Shown piece by piece: positions 8,390 to 16,888 of a stretch of DNA of 64,000 nucleotides. The translations under genes were made by a program, and so were the position numbers. Location: NCBI GenBank assembly GCA_026421245.1, contig JAPKDJ010000003.1, positions 1-64,000 on the forward strand. Direction: 5' to 3'. Each line of letters starts with the position of its first letter. Within the stretch, counting starts at the first letter, position 1. The notes under the pieces are model-generated. The model was not told the origin of the DNA, ran no database searches, and saw only the letters and a program-made list of their open reading frames with translations. Source of the DNA: Akkermansiaceae bacterium (GTDB taxonomy: Bacteria > Verrucomicrobiota > Verrucomicrobiia > Verrucomicrobiales > Akkermansiaceae).

Positions 8390-10104
8390 GGGAGATGTTT
8401 TCTTCGGTTCACCAACCAGTAGCACTGGTATGGGGAGAGCTCAATTTCCATCACCTCCGGATCAAGAGCCTCACCTGAAATCAGGTCGAACCAATCTTCA
8501 GTGACAACCAAATTGATACTGGCAACCGAGATGCGTTGCACCTCGCTTGACACATTGTGCAAGCAGAACACGTTCCGTCTCCGATCCACTGATTGACGCC
8601 AAAACGCGAAAATATGATCTCCGAGGTGCAACGTAAACTGCGCTGCATTTGGATGAAATGCGGGCTGATTTCTCCTCAATTTAATCAACTGAAGCAACTG
8701 CTTCAATACCCTTGCATGCGGAGACAGCTCATCATCTAGGATCTCGCCCAGCTCGTCAGCATCCCACCGACGACGATTAATGTGGCGATTCACACCGGTC
8801 TCCGAAACTCTCTCCAAATCGTTTCGAGTCCCTAATAAACTCTGAATATAGAAGGCGGGGATCCCTTCAAGCGAGAGGAGAATGGCGTGGGCACAGAGAA
8901 ACTTTTCTTCCGTCTCCAAAGCATCAAACAAGCTAATATTGATCTCGTAGGGGCGCTTGCTTCCATCCGGCAGTGTGCACTCGGAAATCAATCCACCGTT
9001 GGAGACCATTCTGTCCACAAGCGAGTCAATCTCCTCCAGAGACAACAAACCTTCCGCAGGTCTCAATCCGATCCCATCATGTGAAGCAATGAAGTTGAAA
9101 TACATCGTTCCCGGCTGGGCAGGCGGCATACGCCTCAACCATTGGATAAGGCAACGGCAATTTCCATTCGTCAACGCATAGAGTAATAGTGGCGGAAGCG
9201 AAAAATTATAGATTCCATGGGCTTCGTTTCCGTTCCCAAAGTAGGAAAGATTCTCCTGATTGGGGATATTGGTCTCGGTGATGATCACCGCATCGGGTTT
9301 GACATGCTCAACCAAAGCGCGGAAGAGCCTCACCAGCTCATGCGTTTCGGCGAGATTAATACATCCTGTTCCGATTTTTTTCCAAACAAACGCCACCGCA
9401 TCGAGCCGGAAGACGCCGACCCCGTAATCGAGGTGAGAACGGATAATCTTCACCAACTCGACCAGTAAATCCTTCTCTTTGAAATTCAGATCAATCTGGT
9501 CATGCCCGAACGTGCACCAGACATATTTGGTCCCCGCCCGGGTTTCGGTTTCGCGAAGCAGATCACTTGTCCGAGGCCTTACCACTTCACTCAAGTCATC
9601 ATCCGGCGAAGCCTCGAAAAAATATCTCCTGCCGGGCTCCTCGTTTTGTTCAAATTGCTGAAACCACTCGTGTGAAGCAGAACAATGATTCACCACCAGG
9701 TCGGACATGATCCGGTAATCTTGAGAAAGCGCTTCCAGATCGGACCAATCTCCAAGGGAAGGGTTCACCTCGTTGTAGTTCGAGACCGCGAAACCATCGT
9801 CCGAAGTCCAAGGGAAATAGGGCAGCACATGAACAATCGAGATCGCATCTCCAAGCCTCGTTGTTACGAACTCCTTCAATTCTGCCAGCGGAGTTCCCTC
9901 CTTTGGTAAAATCGTGTCACCATAAGTAATCAAAGCCACATCCTGCTCTGTCCAATGGTTGGCATACGGAACAGCATCGAAGAAATGCTCACGTAAGCGC
10001 ATGGCATCGACGAGACGCTCGGCAAGCCCGGAGTGATTTCCCTTCCCGTAGATTACAGAAAGATGGCCCTCAATTCTGAGAATGAGTTGATCGAGCGGGC
10101 TCAT
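8383..10104 (-). CDS. GH13_18 sugar phosphorylase, probable glucosylglycerate phosphorylase
   Basis: A 573-residue member of the sucrose-phosphorylase branch of GH13. Visible features are the VLPYFPWTSDDGFAVSNY substrate loop, VNHCSASHEWF, the nucleophile strand GVFRLDAVAFVWKK, the acid/base strand IITETNIPN and the FIASHDGIGLR motif. GH13_18 enzymes phosphorolyse sucrose, sucrose 6-phosphate, glucosylglycerol or 2-O-glucosylglycerate. The two upstream genes, three bases away in one case, make glucosylglycerate, so I infer glucosylglycerate phosphorylase, releasing glucose 1-phosphate and glycerate. It is the last gene of that operon. The sequence alone does not exclude sucrose as substrate. 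Confidence 0.85.
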   Translation of the reverse strand: MSPLDQLILRIEGHLSVIYGKGNHSGLAERLVDAMRLREHFFDAVPYANHWTEQDVALITYGDTILPKEGTPLAELKEFVTTRLGDAISIVHVLPYFPWTSDDGFAVSNYNEVNPSLGDWSDLEALSQDYRIMSDLVVNHCSASHEWFQQFEQNEEPGRRYFFEASPDDDLSEVVRPRTSDLLRETETRAGTKYVWCTFGHDQIDLNFKEKDLLVELVKIIRSHLDYGVGVFRLDAVAFVWKKIGTGCINLAETHELVRLFRALVEHVKPDAVIITETNIPNQENLSYFGNGNEAHGIYNFSLPPLLLYALTNGNCRCLIQWLRRMPPAQPGTMYFNFIASHDGIGLRPAEGLLSLEEIDSLVDRMVSNGGLISECTLPDGSKRPYEINISLFDALETEEKFLCAHAILLSLEGIPAFYIQSLLGTRNDLERVSETGVNRHINRRRWDADELGEILDDELSPHARVLKQLLQLIKLRRNQPAFHPNAAQFTLHLGDHIFAFWRQSVDRRRNVFCLHNVSSEVQRISVASINLVVTEDWFDLISGEALDPEVMEIELSPYQCYWLVNRRKHLPY

Positions 10105-10107
10105 GAT

Positions 10108-11328
10108 TTACGAGAATTCCTTGTGATCCTCTTCAACAGCCTCAACCAATCGCTCATAAACATCCGGCATGGCGCTGCACACCCGTGACCAGCTGGGAAT
10201 GAAGGGCTTTTCGTAAGGAGAACTCAGAAACATTTTTCCGGCCGTGATAATGTTCTCGGCAAAAAGCTCAACCGCTTCTTCCTCCTTGTGAACATCCAAC
10301 TCGAGACCATTAATGATGGCGTCGTTCTTATAACGTTCCACAAAATCCAGAGCATTCCGGAAATAGGAAGCCTTCAAAGTCCGGAACATTTCTTTACTGA
10401 ACACCGTCCCCATCACCGCCATTTTCCGGTAGACAAGTTTGCAAATATCGATCGACATCTTCGACAATCCTTTTGCCTGATCATCAACAGAAATATCCTG
10501 ATGCTTGTGATCATAGACCTCGGCAATGTCGACCTGACACAGCTTGTTATTAGAGTAATTACGGAACATCTCTGAGAGGGTTCCCATCTCGAGTCCCCAA
10601 TCACTCGGCATCCGAATGTCCGGAATCACGCCTATCCGAAAAGAGAACTCCCCTGCAAGCGGATAGCGGAAACCATCAAGATAAGAGAGATACTCGCTCG
10701 GCCCCGTTACTTGCTCCAGAGAGCGCAAGAGGGGCGCAATCAACAACCGCGTCACTCGCCCGTTGAGACTCCCGTTGGCAATACGCGGGTAGTAACCCTT
10801 CGCAAATTGGTAGCTGAACTGTGGATTCGCCATCGGATAAATCAGCCTCGCCAAGAGCGACCGATCATAGGTCACGATGTCGCAGTCATGGAGCGCAATC
10901 GCCTCCGCTTTGTCCGTCGCCAGCATGTAGCCAAGGCAATACCACACGTTCCGCCCTTTCCCCTCCTCCTCTGGAGCAAGCCCCTGCGATTTCAATTCGG
11001 CGTCCAGCGCCCGCAATCGCGGTCCGTCATTCCACAATACCCGGTGGTGCTGGGGCAGTTCTCCAAAAAACTTCAGCGCCTCCCGATATTGCCCTTCATC
11101 CGCCCGATCCAGGCCAACAACGATCTGATCTAAGTACGGGACCTGCTTTACTTCTGCCAAAATCCTCGGCATCGCCTCGGTTTCTAATTCCGAAAAAAGC
11201 GAAGGTAGCAGCAGACCCATCGGACGCTTTTTCGAGAAACCAACGAGCTCCGCCTCGAGCTCTACGAGCGGGCGCCGAGTGAGATTATGAAGAGTGGCGA
11301 CCGAGCCGCCTTGGTGAAAATCAGCCAT
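10108..11328 (-). CDS. gpgS: glucosyl-3-phosphoglycerate synthase
   Basis: A 406-residue GT81-type glycosyltransferase that joins glucose from a nucleotide sugar to 3-phosphoglycerate. The N-terminus MADFHQGGSVATLHNL is characteristic. GLLLPSLFSELE starts the Rossmann-like domain, GKGRNVWYCLGYML precedes the metal-binding ALHDCDIVTYD motif, and LAGEFSFR plus SDWGLEMGTL complete the acceptor site. The start overlaps the 3' end of the phosphatase gene by 8 bases and the stop is 3 bases from the phosphorylase gene, so all three should be co-translated. The product is the precursor of the compatible solute glucosylglycerate. Confidence 0.88.
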   Translation of the reverse strand: MADFHQGGSVATLHNLTRRPLVELEAELVGFSKKRPMGLLLPSLFSELETEAMPRILAEVKQVPYLDQIVVGLDRADEGQYREALKFFGELPQHHRVLWNDGPRLRALDAELKSQGLAPEEEGKGRNVWYCLGYMLATDKAEAIALHDCDIVTYDRSLLARLIYPMANPQFSYQFAKGYYPRIANGSLNGRVTRLLIAPLLRSLEQVTGPSEYLSYLDGFRYPLAGEFSFRIGVIPDIRMPSDWGLEMGTLSEMFRNYSNNKLCQVDIAEVYDHKHQDISVDDQAKGLSKMSIDICKLVYRKMAVMGTVFSKEMFRTLKASYFRNALDFVERYKNDAIINGLELDVHKEEEAVELFAENIITAGKMFLSSPYEKPFIPSWSRVCSAMPDVYERLVEAVEEDHKEFS

Positions 11329-12100
11329 CGTTTGTGTTTTTCTGCGATTGAGGAATTTGAAGTTGATCGAGAATCCGCGTCATCATTTCCGCCCATCCTC
11401 GCGGACCTGTTTCGGTGCTACGAAGAACATCATCGGCCTCCAGCACAAACCCATCGGGAGCGGCGATCACAACGCCAATATCAGCCGCCTTGAGCATCGC
11501 CAAATCATTCTGCCGATCGCCCAGCGCGATGATTGCAGCCTCATCCTTCTTTAAATGCGCCAGCGGCTTTCCCTTATCGGTCTGCCCCAGCACATGCAAA
11601 AATCTTCCTCCCTTAAACGTCATCAAACCACGCTCCACGAGCATTTCGCAAAACTCCTCCTCCTTCTCCGGAGTATCCTGCCACACCAAAGGTTCACTGA
11701 AATGCCGATTCGCTGATCTCTCCGCTGACTGCCGCCCCAGCCCCGTCCATTCCATGATCTCAGTCGCCGAAACGTCCGAATACCCCTTGAATTTAAACTT
11801 GGCTCGCAACGGTTTGAGCACACCGAGGATTTTGGCCCGGGGAGTCCCAAACACTGTGACGTTCTCGCCATCGTAGAGAGCCGACCCATTCTCCACGATA
11901 TACGGAGCTTCATTGCCAAAATCCCCCCGCATGGCCAACCACTCGGCACGCGTCTTGCTCGTGTTCACCACCATCGCAATTCCCGCCTCATCCATCCGAT
12001 CAAGAACCGGCAAAACCTCCTCAAACGAATAGTCATCGTGGTCCAAAAGCGTCCCATCCAGGTCGCTGACCACCAATAACTGGACTGTTTGCTCTGCCAT
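11321..12100 (-). CDS. HAD phosphatase for glucosyl-3-phosphoglycerate
   Basis: A 259-residue HAD-superfamily phosphatase of the mannosyl-3-phosphoglycerate phosphatase family. Motif I is VVSDLDGTLLDHDDY, motif II lies around MVVNTSKTRAEW, and motif III/IV is IALGDRQNDLAMLKAADIGVVI. The cap domain is of the Cof/C2B type. In this operon it should remove phosphate from glucosyl-3-phosphoglycerate (GpgP role). The ATG at 12100 is chosen because homology begins there (MAEQTVQLLVVSDLDG). A frame open to 12142 would collide with the promoter shared with the divergent fpg gene. First gene of the operon. Confidence 0.85.
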   Translation of the reverse strand: MAEQTVQLLVVSDLDGTLLDHDDYSFEEVLPVLDRMDEAGIAMVVNTSKTRAEWLAMRGDFGNEAPYIVENGSALYDGENVTVFGTPRAKILGVLKPLRAKFKFKGYSDVSATEIMEWTGLGRQSAERSANRHFSEPLVWQDTPEKEEEFCEMLVERGLMTFKGGRFLHVLGQTDKGKPLAHLKKDEAAIIALGDRQNDLAMLKAADIGVVIAAPDGFVLEADDVLRSTETGPRGWAEMMTRILDQLQIPQSQKNTNDG

Positions 12101-12170
12101 CCCCAAGGACGTAGCGCATCCCGTGCCAAATCCCGATTTCAAAATCCCAAAAGCCCCCTATCCTCCTCCC

Positions 12171-13001
12171 ATGCCCGAACTCGCTGAAGTCGAACTCGCC
12201 CGCCGCCAGTGGGCCGCATTCCACGGAGATGCCATCTCTTCCGTCGATGTCCACCCCAAGGCTCGCATCTACCGCGACTGCCCGGCTCCTGCCCTCAGGA
12301 TTCTCAAAGGGAAGAAGCTTCTCTCCTCAAAAGCCCACGGCAAACGCATGCTCTTTTCCTTCGGACCCGAGCTTCATCTCGAAGTCCATCTCGGCATGTC
12401 CGGCAAACTCTCCACCGCCCCGCGAAATCACGAGGAACACAAACACGATCATCTCATCATCAGGACCGACAAGGCCGCCCTCATTTTCAACGACTACCGC
12501 ATGTTTGGCCGGGTCATGCTCCACGACTGCACCGATCCCTGGGCGGAGCTCCCGCCCCAACCGCAAGATTCTAAATTCTCCCTCGCCCGCGTTCGTAAAC
12601 TCATCGAACGCCACCCCAAAAAGCCCCTGAAAGCCCTTCTCCTCGACCAAAACGCCTGCCCCGGTATCGGCAACTGGATGGCCGACGAAATCTGCTGGCG
12701 CCTCGGCCTCCACCCCGCCATTCCCACTGGCCAACTCGATCCCGCTCCTCTTCGAAAAGAAATTCGCTTCGTCACCCTCGGCGCCCTGAAACACGTCACC
12801 GAAAAAAACGAAACCGCCTCTGTCTACGGCTTCGCTCCCGGCACCTACGTCGCCAACGTCCCGCCCAAAACCTGGCTCTTCCAGCATCGGTGGAAAAAAG
12901 GCGGCACCTGCCCCAAGTGTAAAACCGATCTCGCCCGCGACACCATCGCCAGCCGCACCACTGCCTGGTGCCCCGCCTGCCAAGCCATGACCCCCTCTTG
13001 A
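12171..13001 (+). CDS. formamidopyrimidine-DNA glycosylase (Fpg/Nei family)
   Basis: A 276-residue base-excision-repair glycosylase/AP lyase. The ATG at 12171 gives MPELAEVE, so that removal of Met exposes the catalytic Pro with its Glu partner. The frame open from 12123 must be trimmed, because an N-terminal extension would abolish activity. A helix-two-turn-helix with QNACPGIGNWMADEICW follows, and the C-terminus has a zinc finger with CPKC and CPAC pairs. LHLEVHLGMSGKL is the conserved strand. Family members excise oxidised purines or pyrimidines. It diverges from the glucosylglycerate operon. Confidence 0.9.
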   Translation: MPELAEVELARRQWAAFHGDAISSVDVHPKARIYRDCPAPALRILKGKKLLSSKAHGKRMLFSFGPELHLEVHLGMSGKLSTAPRNHEEHKHDHLIIRTDKAALIFNDYRMFGRVMLHDCTDPWAELPPQPQDSKFSLARVRKLIERHPKKPLKALLLDQNACPGIGNWMADEICWRLGLHPAIPTGQLDPAPLRKEIRFVTLGALKHVTEKNETASVYGFAPGTYVANVPPKTWLFQHRWKKGGTCPKCKTDLARDTIASRTTAWCPACQAMTPS

Positions 13002-13154
13002 CCTCTCCAAGGAAAGACGGCTCTGGAAGCGCGCGTGCGCTTACCCCGACATCGACCTCAACGCGCCTAGCCCCAGCGTGGGCGAAAAGTTGAAACGCAA
13101 ACCTTGAATTTTCCCGAAACTCCTGCCATGGTAAGCGCTTCCCCGTTTTTTCAG

Positions 13155-14048
13155 ATGCAATTTCTCTCAATCGAAGAATCAAACGCCACTCACTTGGAGT
13201 CTCTCATTCATCTCGCCGCCGAGATGAAGTCGACCCGTGGTGCGCACTCGAATCTCCCACTCGCTGGCCAAACTTGGGCCATCATTTTCACAAAGGCCTC
13301 CACCCGAACCCGTGTCTCCTTCGAAGTTGGGATTCGCGAACTCGGCGGCAATGTCATGTTCCTTTCCAAGAATGACATTCAACTCGGCCGTGGCGAGCCT
13401 ATCAAGGACACCGCCCGCGTTCTCGGGCGCATGGTTCACGGGGCCGTCATCAGAACCTTCGCTCAACAAGACGTGGTGGACTTCGCCTCTTACTCAGGGA
13501 TTCCGACCATCAACGCCCTCACCGACGAGGAACATCCCTGCCAAATCCTTGCCGACCTTCTCACCATCCGAGAGAAGCTCGACACCTGGGCTGGGAAGAA
13601 AATCGTCTTCATCGGCGACGGCGATAACAACATGTCCCGCTCCTGGATGTGGGCTGCCAAATACCTCGGTTTCGAGTTAGTTGTTGCGGCTCCTGCGTCC
13701 TGCCTTCCTCAAAAAGATTTCATGGATCGTCTCGATGCTTCCAACGTCACCCTCACCATCGATCCTGTGGAGGCTGTCAAAAATGCTGACGTCATCAACA
13801 CGGATGTTTGGCTCTCCATGGGGCAGGAAGGGCAGGGCGAGAAAGAAGCCCTCTTCGGCGACTATCAAGTCAACGAGAAGCTTCTCTCCCACTGTGCCGA
13901 CAAGCACATCGTCCTCCACTGTCTCCCGGCCTACCGTGAGAAAGAAATCACCGAAAGCGTTCTGGAAGCACATGCCGACACCATCTTCCAGCAAGCGGAA
14001 AACCGCCTGCACGCTCAAAAAGCCGTCCTCGCAGCCCTTGTGGAATGA
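13155..14048 (+). CDS. argF: ornithine carbamoyltransferase
   Basis: A 297-residue transcarbamylase that makes citrulline from ornithine and carbamoyl phosphate in arginine biosynthesis. Carbamoyl-phosphate loop: KASTRTRVSFEVGIRELGG. Next come HPCQILADLLTI, the ornithine-side loop DVWLSMGQEGQ and the active-site HCLPAYREKEITESVLE. ATG 13155 (MQFLSIEES) fits the family N-terminus better than the ATG at 13128 or the longer frame from 13104. Its last bases overlap the GtrA gene (ATGA), so the two are co-transcribed even though their roles are unrelated. Confidence 0.93.
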   Translation: MQFLSIEESNATHLESLIHLAAEMKSTRGAHSNLPLAGQTWAIIFTKASTRTRVSFEVGIRELGGNVMFLSKNDIQLGRGEPIKDTARVLGRMVHGAVIRTFAQQDVVDFASYSGIPTINALTDEEHPCQILADLLTIREKLDTWAGKKIVFIGDGDNNMSRSWMWAAKYLGFELVVAAPASCLPQKDFMDRLDASNVTLTIDPVEAVKNADVINTDVWLSMGQEGQGEKEALFGDYQVNEKLLSHCADKHIVLHCLPAYREKEITESVLEAHADTIFQQAENRLHAQKAVLAALVE

Positions 14049-14542
14049 TCTCCCGAGAAATCAAAAAAGCCTGGGATTTTTTCCAGAACAAAGGCTTCAA
14101 AGAGACCTTACTTTCCCGTGACGCACCCTTTCTGATTCAGTTCGGAAAGTATGGCGCCTGTGGGGTGATTTCAGTCGTTGTCCTCGCCCTCGTCATCTAT
14201 CTTGGCGAAACTCTCTTTCCTCGCTTTTTCTCGGAAGATCTTCCTGATCACACCTTGGCATGGAACACCGCGGCTCTTCACTTCATCGCTTTTGTCCCCT
14301 CAAATTTTGTGGCCTACGGCCTCAATCGCTGGTTGGTCTTCACACCCGGGCGGCACTCGGCAAAGAAGGAACTCACCCTCTTCACCCTCATCTCTCTTTT
14401 GAGCTTCTCCTTAGGCGAAGTCCTTCCGTTCTGGCTCATCAACAACTTCGACCTACCCCGACCCGTTGTTCACTTTTCCTTCATCATCTCCTCTGCGATG
14501 GTGAACTTCGTCTGCCGGAAGTTCCTCGTCTTCGAGAAGTAG
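14045..14542 (+). CDS. GtrA-family membrane protein
   Basis: A 165-residue protein with four predicted membrane helices (starting near residues 32, 75, 108 and 137) and the PF04138 signatures QFGKYGACGVISVVV, FVAYGLNRWLVF and NFVCRKFLVF. GtrA proteins are thought to flip undecaprenyl-phosphate-glucose across the inner membrane. The start codon overlaps the argF stop. A GtrB-like glycosyltransferase and a polytopic protein lie on the opposite strand immediately downstream, so a complete Gtr-type system is present in convergent orientation. Confidence 0.88.
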   Translation: MISREIKKAWDFFQNKGFKETLLSRDAPFLIQFGKYGACGVISVVVLALVIYLGETLFPRFFSEDLPDHTLAWNTAALHFIAFVPSNFVAYGLNRWLVFTPGRHSAKKELTLFTLISLLSFSLGEVLPFWLINNFDLPRPVVHFSFIISSAMVNFVCRKFLVFEK

Positions 14543-14551
14543 TCCTTAACG

Positions 14552-15880
14552 TCACTCCTTCGCCGATTTCTCGAGAAAGTCAGGCTTCTTGGTGAGATAC
14601 TTTTCCATCACCATTTCGGTAAAGGGGTCAAAGGGTTCGTATCCGTCCTTGAAGTTTCGATTGAGGATAACCGCCTCAACCTCGCCCTCACTCCAAACAT
14701 AACTCAGGAGCGGATTCGTCCACCCCCAATGCTCAATGTCCCCGTGATCAGCAGGATTCACGAAGCCTTTTTCCTCCTGGAGGATCACTTTGAAATCACG
14801 GCGAAACTCCCACCAACTCTGGAGGTGCCTGACGTGAAGCAGTGAGACCGCCACGATCAAAACTGAGACCGAGAGCAACCAGTAGCGGGTCATTTCAAAC
14901 TCAGACAAACTGATGATCATGGTCGCCAACATGAGGAGAGGCAGGGCGGTGAGCGTCAGCGTCCGTGTCGAAAAAGCCACCCCTCCCCAGATCCCCGGAG
15001 AGAACAGTGAGATCACGCCAATGACCAAGGGAGTCGCCCAAGCGAGCATGAGGAGTTTTCGAGAAGACGTCACAACACCCCAGATATTCAAGACGACAAA
15101 GGACACTCCCAGCCAAGGATACGGATGCCCGAGCGAGGCGATGATGGAACCCAAAAAGCTACTGCGGTTGTCAGCATCGCGAGGAAAGAGAATCCAAGCG
15201 AGGGCGATTGCGACCGAGGCAAAGGCAAGCGATGCCAATGCCACACTTCCCCACCGTTCCCGAGGACGGCGGGCCAGCCAAGTCCGAAAACCGAAGAGAA
15301 CCGTGAAAATAGCGCCGGTCGCGACCGTGCTTTCGTAGAGCTTTAAATGCGCAATCAGAAGAAGAGCAGTGAGGACTTGCTCTAGAAGATTAAGAGGACG
15401 GCGGAGAATTCCGAAGTAGAAGATGGGCCAAACGAGCGAAAGCAGGACCATGTGTTCACCATAGAGGAGGTTCCAACCCGCCAGATTCAAACTCACGAGA
15501 GAGATCAGAAACAGGAAGATGAGTTCCGGACGCCCGCGGGTGGCGTAGAGCGAGATGACAAAGGCCAATAACCAAGGAAACCAGATCCCGAGACCGAAGA
15601 GATTTTCAAGCACCGTGAGATCGGTGATCCCTGATCTCACCCCTAGGACGAGGGGCCATTGCGTGAGAAATTCGGCATGCGCGCGGGAGGGCGCGATGTG
15701 GGTGAAGTTTCCGTTATCGAGAATGATTGCGAAGTAAAAAGATCCATCACTCCCGAAGTAGGTATCCACCGAAAAACCAATCCAGAGACAGCCGCTGATG
15801 ACTGCAAAAAGAACGATTGCGATCGCACGGAGCCGACCGGGGAGGATTTTTGAATCGAGCGGAGAACTCATAATAATCAC
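14552..15880 (-). CDS. polytopic membrane protein, possible Gtr-type glycosyltransferase
   Basis: About 440 residues with some ten hydrophobic segments and no family I can name with certainty. After the first helix comes a loop with a DTYFGSDGSFYF acidic pattern, as in lipid-phosphate-sugar-dependent GT-C enzymes and the serotype-specific Gtr proteins. The GTG at 15880 overlaps the stop of the GtrB-like gene (GTGA), and ATG 15871 is the alternative start. By position it should be the third Gtr component, which moves glucose from the lipid carrier to a surface polymer. That role is inferred from context, not from a motif. Confidence 0.7.
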   Translation of the reverse strand: MIIMSSPLDSKILPGRLRAIAIVLFAVISGCLWIGFSVDTYFGSDGSFYFAIILDNGNFTHIAPSRAHAEFLTQWPLVLGVRSGITDLTVLENLFGLGIWFPWLLAFVISLYATRGRPELIFLFLISLVSLNLAGWNLLYGEHMVLLSLVWPIFYFGILRRPLNLLEQVLTALLLIAHLKLYESTVATGAIFTVLFGFRTWLARRPRERWGSVALASLAFASVAIALAWILFPRDADNRSSFLGSIIASLGHPYPWLGVSFVVLNIWGVVTSSRKLLMLAWATPLVIGVISLFSPGIWGGVAFSTRTLTLTALPLLMLATMIISLSEFEMTRYWLLSVSVLIVAVSLLHVRHLQSWWEFRRDFKVILQEEKGFVNPADHGDIEHWGWTNPLLSYVWSEGEVEAVILNRNFKDGYEPFDPFTEMVMEKYLTKKPDFLEKSAKE

Positions 15881-16842
15881 TTTTCAAGGCCCACCTTTTC
15901 GGCGACCAAGAACTCAGGGCGCGCCTTCACTTCAGTGTAGATGCGATTGAGGTATTCCCCGATGACTCCGAGAAAAAGAAGCTGAACCCCGCCGAGAAAG
16001 AGAATGGTCACAATCGTAGCCGCGAATCCCGGCACGATGGGCAGTCCCATTTCCAGGAAAGGTCCCGGGTAAATCTTCTGGATAATGAAGAAAAACGCAC
16101 CCAGCGCTGAGAAAAACGACACCAATAACCCCACATACGACGCCAGACGGAGCGGCACCCCGCTGAAGGAAAAGAGCCCGTCACTCGCCAATCCGAGGAG
16201 CTTTCTAAAGGTATACTTCGGCTCTCCCGCGAAGCGTGCACTCCGTTCGTATTCCAGCCCAGTCTGACGGAACCCCGACCACGCCCGAAGACCTCGAAGA
16301 AAACGGTTCTTCTCCGGAAACGCCACCAGCGTATCGACGACCTTCCGGTCGAGGAGACTGAAGTCACCCGCATCGAGCGGAAAACCCTCGATCTCGGTCA
16401 TCGATTTCATCAGTCGGTAAAAACAAAAGTAAGCCGCCCTTTTAAAGATCCCCTCTTTGCGCTTCTTCCTCACCGCATAAACCACCTCAAAACCCTCGCG
16501 CCACTTTCCAATAAGATCCTTGATCAGCTCAGGAGGATCTTGAAGGTCAGCATCGATAATGGCAACGACTTCGCCAGTGGCCGATTCCAGCCCAGCCGAG
16601 ACCGCTGCCTGATGGCCAAAGTTCCGACTAAGGATCACGACTTTCCACTTAGAGTTGCGGGCATGTTGCTCGCGGAGGAGTTCGACGGTCTGGTCGCGGG
16701 ACCCATCATCGACACAAACCACCTCATAGTCTTCCGGCCACTCTGCCGCGACTTTCTCAATTCGCTCAAAGAGAGCCGGAAGCGATTCCTCCTCGTTGTA
16801 GCACGGGACGATCACGCTCAGTGATTTGGGACTCTCTTTCAT
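15877..16842 (-). CDS. GtrB-like family 2 glycosyltransferase
   Basis: A 321-residue GT2 enzyme of the DPM1/GtrB group. The catalytic domain has SVIVPCYNEEESLPALFERI, CVDDGSRDQT, VVILSRNFGHQAAVSAGLE and the metal motif IIDADLQDPPE. Two C-terminal helices lie near 235-255 and 270-295. Such enzymes load a sugar from a nucleotide donor on to undecaprenyl phosphate at the inner membrane. I use ATG 16842 (MKESPKSLSVIVP), the last Met before the fold. It is coupled to the polytopic gene by a 4-base overlap. Confidence 0.88.
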   Translation of the reverse strand: MKESPKSLSVIVPCYNEEESLPALFERIEKVAAEWPEDYEVVCVDDGSRDQTVELLREQHARNSKWKVVILSRNFGHQAAVSAGLESATGEVVAIIDADLQDPPELIKDLIGKWREGFEVVYAVRKKRKEGIFKRAAYFCFYRLMKSMTEIEGFPLDAGDFSLLDRKVVDTLVAFPEKNRFLRGLRAWSGFRQTGLEYERSARFAGEPKYTFRKLLGLASDGLFSFSGVPLRLASYVGLLVSFFSALGAFFFIIQKIYPGPFLEMGLPIVPGFAATIVTILFLGGVQLLFLGVIGEYLNRIYTEVKARPEFLVAEKVGLEK

Positions 16843-16888
16843 AAATGGGGCCGCATCCCTAACACTCCGTGGGACAACAGGCAATCCC

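Noticed and set aside
10821-11282. Plus-strand 153-codon frame opposite gpgS
   Set aside because: Low-complexity antisense frame within a conserved enzyme gene.
13002-13154. Possible repeat or RNA element between fpg and argF
   Set aside because: GC-rich short palindromes such as GCGCGCGTGCGC are present, but no extended stem or T-tract, and no second copy in the window.
14913-15338. Plus-strand frame of 141 codons inside the polytopic gene
   Set aside because: Composition is shadow-like and it lies wholly within a hydrophobic protein gene on the other strand with coupled neighbours.
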